This document shows, one piece after another, positions 56,585-64,000 of a stretch of 64,000 nt of DNA; the first letter of the stretch is position 1, and each line of letters starts with the position of its first letter. The stretch comes from Candidatus Sulfopaludibacter sp. SbA3 (GTDB lineage Bacteria; Acidobacteriota; Terriglobia; 20CM-2-55-15): assembly GCA_945865815.1 (NCBI GenBank), contig CAMBFR010000005.1, forward strand, positions 26,038 through 90,037. The letters run 5' to 3'. The position numbers and the translations under genes are program-made. Below the pieces are notes generated by a model. The model did no database searches. It was given only the letters and a program-made list of their open reading frames with translations, and was not told the origin of the DNA.

Positions 56585-58165
56585 ATGATTCCTATGCGTT
56601 TGCCGATCATCCCAGTCATCGTTGCTGCCATCATTCTCATGGCAGCCGTGTACGTTCTTAACTTTGGCGGCCCCATCCGCCTCACCTTGGACGTTCCCCG
56701 CCTGAGCCGGTTGGACGGCCTGGATGGAATCGAAACGGAGGTTTCGGTCGCGCCTGATGGGAGCCGGTACGCCGTCATCGCCTCGGGCGATCTCTGGCTA
56801 TTGGGATCCTCGGATGGCTCAAAGCGCAAGGTCACGGACACCCCGGAAGCCGAAGCGTTTCCATCCTGGACTCCCGATGGTCAGGCCATTGCTTTTACCC
56901 GAGGCGCCGATACATTCATTTTTCGGCCCGGCACCGATTCCACAAGCCTTCTGAGGACCGACGCAACGTCCTTATCGTGGTCCTCAGGCGGAAGAACGGC
57001 TTTCGTGCGCAACCGCGCGCTGTGGCTGGCCGATCTGAACGGGCAAAATGACAGGCAAATCGTGGAAGCGGACGCCAACCCGGACATCACGATGCACTCT
57101 CCCCGGTTCTCGCCCGATTCCGTGCAGGTGGCCTTTATCAAGCACCAGCTCGCCCGGCGAGGAGAAATCTGGACTGTCAACGTGGTGAATGGCCAGGCCG
57201 GTCCCCTGGTGGCGGATCGATCGGCGGAAAACCCGCTCAGCCTGGAATGGATCATGGAGGGAAAGGACCTTGTCTACCTTACGAATCGGGCCGGCGCTTA
57301 TTCGCTGTGGCGTGTCGATCTCGTAGAGTCGATAATCCTGCCTCTGACCCAGCCGCTTTTCGGCATGCCACTGGGCCGCATCGGAATTGGCGTGTGGAAA
57401 GACCGCATCATCGTTCCCCGGCACTTTCTCGATTCAAATCTCGTGCTGTCCGACGGAACGCCGGTTGTAGGGACAGCGAACGTTGAATTCGAACCCGCCG
57501 TTTCACCCGATGGCAAGCTTGTGGCCTATACCGTCGAACGGGACAACAAGTTCGAGATCTGGACTGCCACCATCTCCGGGCAGGACGCCAAATTCCGTGC
57601 GCTTGGGCGGGAGGCGCGATTCTCTCCGAGAGGTTTTGAGCTGGTTTACACGCATACCGATCTCGCGGGAAACGACGACCTCTGGAAGATCGATATCCGC
57701 AACAACGAATCCGAACCGATGACGGACGCGAACGAAATCGATATCACGCCCGACTGGGCTCCCGATGGCCGCAGCCTCGTCTTCTCATCCGCTCGCGGCG
57801 GCGCGCTCTCGATCTGGACAATTGGATCCACAGGAGGCAAGCGCCTCCGCATCAACGACGGCGGCTACGCGCCGCGATACTCACCAGACGGGCGCTCGAT
57901 TCTCTTCTGGAACGCCCGGGCACTCTGGAGCATGAATGCCGACGGCAGGAACGTTCGCCGGCTGAGTGACTCGGCGGCCGAGCCGATACCGGCGCTTTGG
58001 TCCAACGGTATGCCCGCGACTTATCTCGATAGCCAGATGCAGCCGATCTGGCCGCGGTTCGACATTCTGCCTGACGGGCGCTGGATCGTCGCCCCAGTCG
58101 AAATTCGCGAGACCAGCCTCTGGGCGGTCGACCTGACGTACAAAGAGAATTTAGAAAGGCGCTGA
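56585..58165 (+). CDS. Membrane-anchored PD40/TolB-like propeller protein
   Basis: Start ATG 56585 (MIPMRLPIIP) is chosen; ATG 56594 would serve as well. No clear ribosome-binding site is seen. The 526 residues have an N-terminal anchor helix (PIIPVIVAAIILMAAVYVL) and then WD40-like PD40 blades: VAPDGSRYAVI, WTPDGQAIAFTRG, FSPDSVQVAFIK, VSPDGKLVAYTVE, WAPDGRSLVFSSA and YSPDGRSILFWN. It resembles the propeller half of the kinase at 51237-53867, without the kinase. A periplasmic scaffold role is likely. Confidence 0.83.
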   Translation: MIPMRLPIIPVIVAAIILMAAVYVLNFGGPIRLTLDVPRLSRLDGLDGIETEVSVAPDGSRYAVIASGDLWLLGSSDGSKRKVTDTPEAEAFPSWTPDGQAIAFTRGADTFIFRPGTDSTSLLRTDATSLSWSSGGRTAFVRNRALWLADLNGQNDRQIVEADANPDITMHSPRFSPDSVQVAFIKHQLARRGEIWTVNVVNGQAGPLVADRSAENPLSLEWIMEGKDLVYLTNRAGAYSLWRVDLVESIILPLTQPLFGMPLGRIGIGVWKDRIIVPRHFLDSNLVLSDGTPVVGTANVEFEPAVSPDGKLVAYTVERDNKFEIWTATISGQDAKFRALGREARFSPRGFELVYTHTDLAGNDDLWKIDIRNNESEPMTDANEIDITPDWAPDGRSLVFSSARGGALSIWTIGSTGGKRLRINDGGYAPRYSPDGRSILFWNARALWSMNADGRNVRRLSDSAAEPIPALWSNGMPATYLDSQMQPIWPRFDILPDGRWIVAPVEIRETSLWAVDLTYKENLERR

Positions 58166-58200
58166 AGAGATCGCCGCTCTTGTTCTCTTTCTGGCTTTCT

Positions 58201-59751
58201 CTAACCCCGCGTAGGCAACACGATCACTCTTCGCCAGGGCACTTCCCCGCGGCTCTCCGAGCCGAGGCCGGCCTGTTCGATGTACAGATGCTGTATCCGG
58301 CGGATATGCGAGGACTGCGGTGAGAGTTCTATCGGTTTGCCAAAAGACAGGACGCGGTCTACCGCCTCCTGAGTCTCGCTGATCGCGCCGTCTTCCTCGC
58401 TCTTCCGGTCTTCAAGACCAAACGTGTTCATGAGGTACGTCTTCATCTGGCTGACGGTATTGCTCCGGATTATCGAAATCTCGAGGCCCTGGTCTTCAAG
58501 ATCTTTCAGAGTGCGCGGCTGGCGTTTCTCATGCGCCTTCAAGGTGAGAACGACGTCGGCATCTTTCGGGGTCTTTGCAATTGCCGCGGGAACGTGCAGG
58601 TCATGAATCGCTCGAGTAAGCCGGTCCTTGCTGACGCCATAGGGATATATCCGGACGGTCTTGCGGGCGCCCGGCTCCTCGGTCCTCTCCTCCTCCCTGG
58701 GTTCCCTGGCTTCGCTGGCTTTTCGCTTCTTCGGCTCGGGCTCGGTCACCGCTTCCTCCAACACCTCAAAACCTTCCGGGCGCCGCACCCGGACCTCGGG
58801 ACGGATCTTGCGTCCACGCAGAAACGCATCCACAACGGAGGCCGTTTCGTGAAAGACGGAAAACTCGTCGCGATTGCGGATTTCGACAAGCGTATCGAAT
58901 GTCGGCGGCGCTTTGCGCTCGAGCACGGTCTTCTGAGTTCCGCGGCGCCGGGCTTCTTCATCCCCGAGGGTGACGGCATGAATGCCGCCGAGCAGATCTG
59001 AAAGAGTCGGATTCATCAGAAGGTTATCGATCGAGTTGCCGTGCGCGGTGGCAATCAACTGAACGCCGCGCTCGGCGATCGTACGGGAAGCGAGAGCCTC
59101 GGCCTCGGTGCCTATTTCGTCAATAACAATGACTTCGGGCATGTGGTTCTCGACGGCCTCGATCATCACTGCATGCTGAAGTTCCGGCCGCGGCACCTGC
59201 ATACGCCTGCTGTTTCCGATTCCGGGATGAGGGATATCGCCGTCGCCGGCAATCTCGTTGGAAGTATCGACGATGATGACGCGCTTGTTCAGTTCCTTCG
59301 AAAGAACGCGGGCGCTCTCTCGAAGAAGCGTCGTCTTCCCGACTCCGGGGCGCCCGAGCAGGAGCAGGCTCTTCCCCGATTCAACGACATCACGAAGAAT
59401 ATCGACCGTGCCGTAGACGGCCCGGCCCACGCGGCAGGTAAGACCGACAACGGTGTCGCGCCGGTTGCGAATAGCGGAGATGCGGTGCAGCGTCCGCTCA
59501 ATGCCGGCCCGATTGTCCTGCGTGAACGTTCCCACCCGATGAATGACATAGTCGATGTCTTCGCGCACGATGGCCTGATCGCTCAGGTCGACCGCGAACG
59601 TCGGAAAGCGGGCTTCGGGCTTGCGTCCCAGATCCATGACTATCTCTATCAGGTGCCGGAGGTCGGCCTGACGATGAAGGGCGTCGCGAAGGTGCGGAGG
59701 CATCACACGAAGAAGGAGATCGAGGTCGTCGGTGATTTCCCTGCTCGGCAA
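58201..59751 (-). CDS. Ycf45-like ATPase with R3H-type C-terminus
   Basis: The 516 residues have an ATPase core: P-loop LLLGRPGVGKTTLLRE (about 130-145), DTSNEIAGDGDIPH, VIVIDEIGTEAEA (Walker B) and IATAHGNSIDNLL. This is the SpoIIIAA-like pattern of Ycf45, known from cyanobacteria and plastids. A low-complexity charged linker (about 335-365) follows, then domains with VRIYPYGVSKDRLTRAIHDL. The end (SPQSSHIRRIQHLYIEQAGL) fits an R3H single-stranded nucleic-acid-binding domain. The function is unproven. Confidence 0.85.
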   Translation of the reverse strand: MPSREITDDLDLLLRVMPPHLRDALHRQADLRHLIEIVMDLGRKPEARFPTFAVDLSDQAIVREDIDYVIHRVGTFTQDNRAGIERTLHRISAIRNRRDTVVGLTCRVGRAVYGTVDILRDVVESGKSLLLLGRPGVGKTTLLRESARVLSKELNKRVIIVDTSNEIAGDGDIPHPGIGNSRRMQVPRPELQHAVMIEAVENHMPEVIVIDEIGTEAEALASRTIAERGVQLIATAHGNSIDNLLMNPTLSDLLGGIHAVTLGDEEARRRGTQKTVLERKAPPTFDTLVEIRNRDEFSVFHETASVVDAFLRGRKIRPEVRVRRPEGFEVLEEAVTEPEPKKRKASEAREPREEERTEEPGARKTVRIYPYGVSKDRLTRAIHDLHVPAAIAKTPKDADVVLTLKAHEKRQPRTLKDLEDQGLEISIIRSNTVSQMKTYLMNTFGLEDRKSEEDGAISETQEAVDRVLSFGKPIELSPQSSHIRRIQHLYIEQAGLGSESRGEVPWRRVIVLPTRG

Positions 59752-59786
59752 TTCAGTCTCTCCGGGTGTGTGCTAACCTGACCATA

Positions 59787-60131
59787 ATGGTGATTGAACT
59801 ACGTCAGAACGAAGATCTTGAGCAGTTGCTCGAAAGGTCGGAAACGGATCCCGTCCTCATTTTCAAGCATAGCACGCAGTGTTCTATCAGCGAGGCGGCC
59901 TACGAGGAGTTTCAGCGCTTCACCGACACCGCGAAAAACACTCCGTGCGGAGTGATCATGGTGATTGAGGATCGGGCGGTCTCCAACAATGCCGCCTCCC
60001 GGCTCGGTGTGCGTCACCAGTCGCCTCAGGCCATCCTGGTCGAACACGGCCGATCTGTCTGGACAGCATCACACTGGTCGATCACAACCGCCGCTCTCGA
60101 ACAGGCCTTGAAGCAATGCCAAACCGCTTAA
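59787..60131 (+). CDS. YtxJ-like bacillithiol-type redox protein
   Basis: The 114 residues start at ATG 59787 ([14 protein letters not shown]). The thioredoxin-like fold has its redox site in [10 protein letters not shown] (about residues 26-35); the family usually reads TxCPIS, so Pro is replaced by Ser and a single Cys remains. Then [10 protein letters not shown] holds the cis-Pro region. YtxJ-type proteins are linked to bacillithiol disulfides. It overlaps the DUF255 gene by 16 bp. Confidence 0.82.
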   Translation: MVIELRQNEDLEQLLERSETDPVLIFKHSTQCSISEAAYEEFQRFTDTAKNTPCGVIMVIEDRAVSNNAASRLGVRHQSPQAILVEHGRSVWTASHWSITTAALEQALKQCQTA

Positions 60132-62137
60132 GCCAGGAAACAAGTCCATATCTGCTCCAACATGCGAATAACCCCGTCGACTGGTACGCATGGGGACCCG
60201 AGGCGCTGGATCGCGCCCGCAACGAAGACAAGCCGATCCTGCTGAGCATCGGCTACTCGGCGTGTCATTGGTGTCACGTGATGGAGCACGAGTCGTTCGA
60301 AAACGATTCGATCGCGGGCGTGATGAATGAGAATTTCGTCAACATCAAGGTCGATCGCGAGGAGCGTCCGGATCTCGACCAGATCTACATGAACGCCGTA
60401 CAGATGATGACGGGAAGCGGCGGGTGGCCTCTTACCGTATTTCTGCTGCCGAACGGCCGGCCGTTCTTCGGCGGGACCTACTTCCCTCCCGAGGATCGTT
60501 ACAACCGGCCCGGATTCATGCGCGTACTGCATACAATCGCCGGCGCCTATCAAACGCGGCGCCAGGATGTGACCGGCAACGCACAACACCTCATCGATCA
60601 ACTGAATAAGCTGGCGGAGCGAAAGGGCGGCCAGGCAACGTTCGACACGCCACTGCTCGACAACGCCTATCTCGGGCTCAGTTCACGATTCGATTCGCGT
60701 GAAGGCGGTTTCGGAAGTGCGCCGAAATTCCCTCCCGGCATGAGTATCGACTTCCTGCTCCGTTATCATCATCGCAACCATAACAACCATGGCGAGCAGG
60801 CCCTGCACATGGCCACGTTCACGCTGGACAAGATGGCGCATGGCGGCATGTACGACCAGGTTGGCGGAGGCTTCCATCGCTACTCAGTCGATGATCGCTG
60901 GCTCGTCCCGCATTTCGAAAAAATGCTGTACGACAACGCCCTGCTCGCCCGGGCATACCTGGACGGCTATCGCGTCACCCGAAACCCGCTTTACAGCAAA
61001 ATCACGGCCGAAATCCTCGATTTCGTCGTTCGCGAGATGCGCGATCCGTCCGGCGGCTTCTATTCCACGCAGGACGCCGACAGCGAAGGAGTCGAAGGCA
61101 AGTTCTACGTTTGGGACCTCGACGAATTCAAGAGCGCCGTGGGGCCGGATGGCGATCTTCTGGCGAAATACCTCGATGTCACGCCTCACGGTAATTTTGA
61201 GCACAGCAACATCCTGAATGTTCCCCGCCCGCCTGAGCTGTTCAGCAAGCTCGAAGGCGTTTCCATCGAGGATCTGGAAACGAAGCTGGAAACGGCAAAA
61301 AGGAAGCTCTACGCCGTGCGCGAAAAGCGCATCCACCCCGGCCGCGACGAGAAGATCCTGACGGACTGGAATGGCCTGATGCTCCGCGCCTTTGCCGACG
61401 CCGCCGCATATCTCGACCGCGACGACTATCGCGCAATTGCCGAATCCAACGCCGATTTCCTGCTGAAAACGATGTGGGACGGCAAGCGACTGCTCCACAG
61501 TTTCAAGGATGGCCGGGCACGGTTTAACGCCTATCTGGATGACTACGCCAATGTGGCCGACGGGCTCCTGTCTCTCTACTCGCTGACGTTTGACAGCAAA
61601 TGGCTGGATCGCGCATCCGAAATAGTTGCGCGGATGATCGAGGAATTCTGGGACGCGGAAAACGGAGGCTTTTACTTCACCGCGGGAAATCATGAACAGC
61701 TGATCTCACGCACGAAGGACTACTTCGACAATGCAACGCCGGCGGGAAACTCCGTGGCGGCGGATGTCCTTCTGCGGATGGGCACATTGCTCGACAGGAA
61801 GGACTATCACGAAAAGGCCGAACAGATTTTCGAGCTCACATCCGAATATCTTCAGCAGTATGCATCCGGCTTCGGCCGGCTGCTGGGAGCGATGGACTTC
61901 TATCTCGGCCCCGCCAAAGAACTGGCAATTGTTGGTGAACCTGGCGCACTCGCGCAGGTTTATCGGCAGCATTATTTGCCGCGGACCGTCATTGCCGCAG
62001 GAACCGGCGGCAATATTCCACTGCTGAAAGACCGGCCGATGCTGGGCGGCAAGCCAACGGCATACGTCTGTGAAAACTACGCCTGCCAGCAGCCCGTGAC
62101 CGAACCCGCGGCTCTAGAAGCACAATTATTGGCATGA
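60116..62137 (+). CDS. Thioredoxin-domain DUF255 (YyaL/SPATA20-like) protein
   Basis: The 673 residues begin with [20 protein letters not shown] and contain a thioredoxin-like domain with active-site CHWC in [19 protein letters not shown] long alpha/alpha-barrel domain follows ([60 protein letters not shown]), typical of DUF255. The reaction is unknown; a hydrolase or redox role is proposed for the family. Overlaps tie it to the YtxJ-like gene upstream (16 bp) and to the small gene downstream (ATGA). Confidence 0.93.
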   Translation: MPNRLSQETSPYLLQHANNPVDWYAWGPEALDRARNEDKPILLSIGYSACHWCHVMEHESFENDSIAGVMNENFVNIKVDREERPDLDQIYMNAVQMMTGSGGWPLTVFLLPNGRPFFGGTYFPPEDRYNRPGFMRVLHTIAGAYQTRRQDVTGNAQHLIDQLNKLAERKGGQATFDTPLLDNAYLGLSSRFDSREGGFGSAPKFPPGMSIDFLLRYHHRNHNNHGEQALHMATFTLDKMAHGGMYDQVGGGFHRYSVDDRWLVPHFEKMLYDNALLARAYLDGYRVTRNPLYSKITAEILDFVVREMRDPSGGFYSTQDADSEGVEGKFYVWDLDEFKSAVGPDGDLLAKYLDVTPHGNFEHSNILNVPRPPELFSKLEGVSIEDLETKLETAKRKLYAVREKRIHPGRDEKILTDWNGLMLRAFADAAAYLDRDDYRAIAESNADFLLKTMWDGKRLLHSFKDGRARFNAYLDDYANVADGLLSLYSLTFDSKWLDRASEIVARMIEEFWDAENGGFYFTAGNHEQLISRTKDYFDNATPAGNSVAADVLLRMGTLLDRKDYHEKAEQIFELTSEYLQQYASGFGRLLGAMDFYLGPAKELAIVGEPGALAQVYRQHYLPRTVIAAGTGGNIPLLKDRPMLGGKPTAYVCENYACQQPVTEPAALEAQLLA

Positions 62138-62466
62138 CCTGGGACGATGTGCTCGACCGGTTGACCGATGCAGGCCTCACTCCGGTCGAGGAAACCTACA
62201 TGGAGAACTACGGCAAGGTTCTCGCGGCCCAGCAGCCACGGTTCAGCGGCCGGAACTTCCGCTGCTCCTGCGGAGTGATTTCCTGCAAAGGCTTGCGGAT
62301 CGAAGTCCTTCTATTCCCTTCCGAAGTGCATCTGGACGAATTTCTAGAGCTTGTCGGGGATGATCCGTGGTGGGTCCGCAGCGGCAACGCGGTGGTTCAC
62401 TTTCCGGAATCGGATCCGGCCATACTCGGCAGCATCGTGGATGCGCTCTCTTCCGGAGTACGCTGA
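62134..62466 (+). CDS. Small uncharacterised protein with Cys cluster
   Basis: The 110 residues start at ATG 62134, overlapping the DUF255 stop (ATGA). A central [21 protein letters not shown] segment holds three cysteines and is followed by an acidic, beta-alpha-type region. No family is recognised. Co-translation with two thiol-redox genes suggests a redox or metal role, but this is only context. The 3' end overlaps the convergent acyltransferase gene by 70 bp. Confidence 0.6.
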   Translation: MTWDDVLDRLTDAGLTPVEETYMENYGKVLAAQQPRFSGRNFRCSCGVISCKGLRIEVLLFPSEVHLDEFLELVGDDPWWVRSGNAVVHFPESDPAILGSIVDALSSGVR

Positions 62467-63503
62467 CGTCTCCACGACGGCCTGTTCCAGGCAGCAGCCA
62501 TCAGCAACATCGCGGGCCCGATCCACAGCAGATGCCGTGCGGCGCTGGCAATGTCCAGCGCACGCGAGTAATGGGGAAACACCCTGCCATAAACGAGCTC
62601 AATATGAATCCAGTAGACCACGAGCGATGCGCGGCCAAGCGCCTGCAACGGACTCCAGTTTTCGCCCCCGCCACGCTGTGACCACATATACCCGCCGTAC
62701 AGGATCAGCAGGACGAGTCCGAATCTAAAGAGGAAGAAGTGCGGGCTGGTTACGGAGTAGTCGAAGAAACCGTACTCGAAGACCGGAAAGTAGGACATCA
62801 GGGTGCCGGCGGTATACGAAGCGATGCCCACACCGGCAACCCACCCAAAGAACCGTCGTTCCAGGCGGCGTGCCCTTGCCTCGATCAACGCATATCCGAA
62901 TGCGATGCCCGCCAGGGCAAAGCTCACCCAGGGAACAAGACTGAAGTAAGACACGTCGCCGCCGCCATTGATATAGGAAAGCAGGAATGGATGGACGCCG
63001 CCGCGCAGCGGATACAGGAACGGCGTCAGCCCGACCACGGCGATCGCAGCGGCAGCCATCGCGAACAGATTTGCCCGGCGTGTGGTGAAGAGCACCGAGA
63101 AGAAGCCGATTGCGAGCGAACAGACGGCAATGCAGTTCAGCGTATCGACGCGAAAAATGTCGCTCCACCTCGACGACGGATACCACACCAGCCACTGCTC
63201 GATTCGGAAGACGTACGCCAGCGCCAGAATCCATGCGCCGCGCCGCGCAACCCTCGCCGCCAGCTCAAGCCGTGTGGCGCCCTTTGCCCGCATGCGGTCA
63301 AGGACCATCGCGAGAGAAACCCCGACCAGGAAGAGAAAAACAGGCGCCGGGAGCCCGCCCAGAAACTGGCTGAGCCAGAACCACTCGCCCGATCGATCCT
63401 CAGGCCGGACCCACGATTCGAAGACGTGCCCCTGCACCATGATTGCCGCGGCGAGGCCGCGCATCCAATCCAGGTAAGACAGTCGTGAAGATTTAATGGT
63501 CAA
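62397..63503 (-). CDS. Membrane acyltransferase-like protein (HGSNAT/DUF1624 type)
   Basis: The 368 residues begin LSYLDWMRGLAAAIMVQGHV, the hallmark of the HGSNAT/DUF1624 group with a His in the first helix. About ten hydrophobic helices follow (FFSVLFTTRR, LVPWVSFALAGIAFGYALI, RFGLVLLILYGGYMW). It may transfer acyl groups to a glycan or lipid. The N-terminal start overlaps the M23 gene stop by 11 bp, suggesting an operon. The last 25 residues overlap the small gene on the other strand. Confidence 0.83.
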   Translation of the reverse strand: MTIKSSRLSYLDWMRGLAAAIMVQGHVFESWVRPEDRSGEWFWLSQFLGGLPAPVFLFLVGVSLAMVLDRMRAKGATRLELAARVARRGAWILALAYVFRIEQWLVWYPSSRWSDIFRVDTLNCIAVCSLAIGFFSVLFTTRRANLFAMAAAAIAVVGLTPFLYPLRGGVHPFLLSYINGGGDVSYFSLVPWVSFALAGIAFGYALIEARARRLERRFFGWVAGVGIASYTAGTLMSYFPVFEYGFFDYSVTSPHFFLFRFGLVLLILYGGYMWSQRGGGENWSPLQALGRASLVVYWIHIELVYGRVFPHYSRALDIASAARHLLWIGPAMLLMAAAWNRPSWRRQRTPEESASTMLPSMAGSDSGK

Positions 63504-63999
63504 CGTTTGCGTGGGCCGTAAGCGTCGTCAGGTTATTAAGCATTTGCCGACGGCCAGCGATGTAGCTGAAGAACTCCGGTTTCAATTTTGCGGAAAGCGG
63601 GACAGGCGGCTCGGATTTCATCGACAGCGGATTGATGGGCGCACCATTGCGGGTCATCATGTAGTGCAAATGCGGACCGGTTGCAAGGCCCGTGGCGCCA
63701 ACGGCTCCGACGCGTTCCCCCTGCTTGATCGCCGCGCCCGGCCGAACTCCAGCCGCGATTCGTGACAGATGCGCATAGCCCGTCGTCAGTCCGCTTGCGT
63801 GCCGGATCTGAACCAGACGTCCATAGCCCCCGTTCCAGCCGGCTGACGTGACGGTGCCGTTGGCAACCGCCACAACGGGCGCGCCGGAGGCTGCCGCGTA
63901 ATCCACGGCCAGGTGCGAGCGCACGCTGTTCAGGATCGGATGCATGCGGCGGCGGGTAAAGCCGGAGCTGATTCGCGCGTTGAACTCCAGCGGAGAAGC
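63493..63999 (-). CDS. M23 metallopeptidase (5' truncated by window end)
   Basis: The frame is open to base 63999, so the gene begins outside the window; the ATG at 63945 is internal. Visible residues include ARISSGFTRRRMHPIL, the zinc ligands HLAVD (HxxxD) and GPHLHY (HxH), and VAVANGTVTSAGWNGGYGRL. The site is intact, unlike the M23-like protein at 40949-41995. It cuts peptide bridges in peptidoglycan. The downstream acyltransferase gene overlaps by 11 bp. Confidence 0.9.
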   Translation of the reverse strand, partial: ASPLEFNARISSGFTRRRMHPILNSVRSHLAVDYAAASGAPVVAVANGTVTSAGWNGGYGRLVQIRHASGLTTGYAHLSRIAAGVRPGAAIKQGERVGAVGATGLATGPHLHYMMTRNGAPINPLSMKSEPPVPLSAKLKPEFFSYIAGRRQMLNNLTTLTAHANVDH

Positions 64000-64000
64000 C

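Overview
The window is 64 kb of GC-rich, gene-dense bacterial chromosome with no rRNA, tRNA or CRISPR array that I can recognise. The gene content fits an Acidobacteriota-like organism: a Ser/Thr kinase fused to a PD40 propeller, secreted NHL-repeat proteins, a carboxypeptidase-regulatory/TonB-type outer-membrane receptor, a DUF5777 barrel with a haem motif, and a MoxR-DUF58-BatA-VWA cluster. The phylum is an inference from content, not from a marker gene. Both ends are cut: a transglutaminase membrane protein runs in from the left and an M23 peptidase runs off the right.

Layout. 1-9.4 kb: housekeeping genes (rimO, yacG, pgpA, cinA, thpR, gpsA, ftsY) interrupted by two copies of a MITE-like palindromic repeat. 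9.6-14.6 kb: a very large AmiC-type periplasmic-binding-fold/PAS/GAF hybrid histidine kinase, facing a GAF sensor with a degenerate kinase ATPase. 14.7-22.1 kb: riboflavin genes ribD-ribE and ribBA, split by an insertion that carries a third MITE copy, two NHL-repeat proteins and a HipA-like kinase/DUF3037 pair. A decayed second copy of the ribE 3' end lies just before ribBA. 22.1-30.3 kb: an SGNH hydrolase, a tripartite RND efflux operon (DUF2892-tolC-adaptor-pump), and a divergent ECF sigma factor fused to a zinc finger. 30.4-38.3 kb: a five-gene MoxR/DUF58/BatA/VWA cluster. 38.4-49.5 kb: a methyltransferase-GNAT pair, peptidases, a TonB-type receptor, a Lon-N domain protein, uvrC, and a peroxiredoxin-like gene with an in-frame TGA exactly where a redox Cys is expected. 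49.5-64 kb: a structured non-coding segment rich in GGA hairpins, a bacterial homologue of the eukaryotic 6-phosphofructo-2-kinase/fructose-2,6-bisphosphatase, a kinase-propeller, a DNA glycosylase-MFS pair, a Ycf45-like ATPase, a YtxJ-DUF255 pair, an acyltransferase and an M23 peptidase.

Most notable observations. (1) A probable selenoprotein (47817..48317): the motif TW-Sec-PNC is encoded with TGA and is followed 26 nt later by a perfect 6-bp hairpin with a GGT loop, as expected of a bacterial SECIS. (2) A candidate CsrA/RsmA-titrating RNA (about 49711..49930) with eleven GGA motifs in about 150 nt, most of them in small hairpin loops, ending in a strong terminator-like hairpin. No CsrB-type RNA family that I know of covers this kind of organism. 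(3) The HipA-like/DUF3037 pair inserted in the rib locus, with the ribE scar beside it. (4) The full-length PFKFB-type bifunctional enzyme. Everything here was read by eye; no database search or folding was run.
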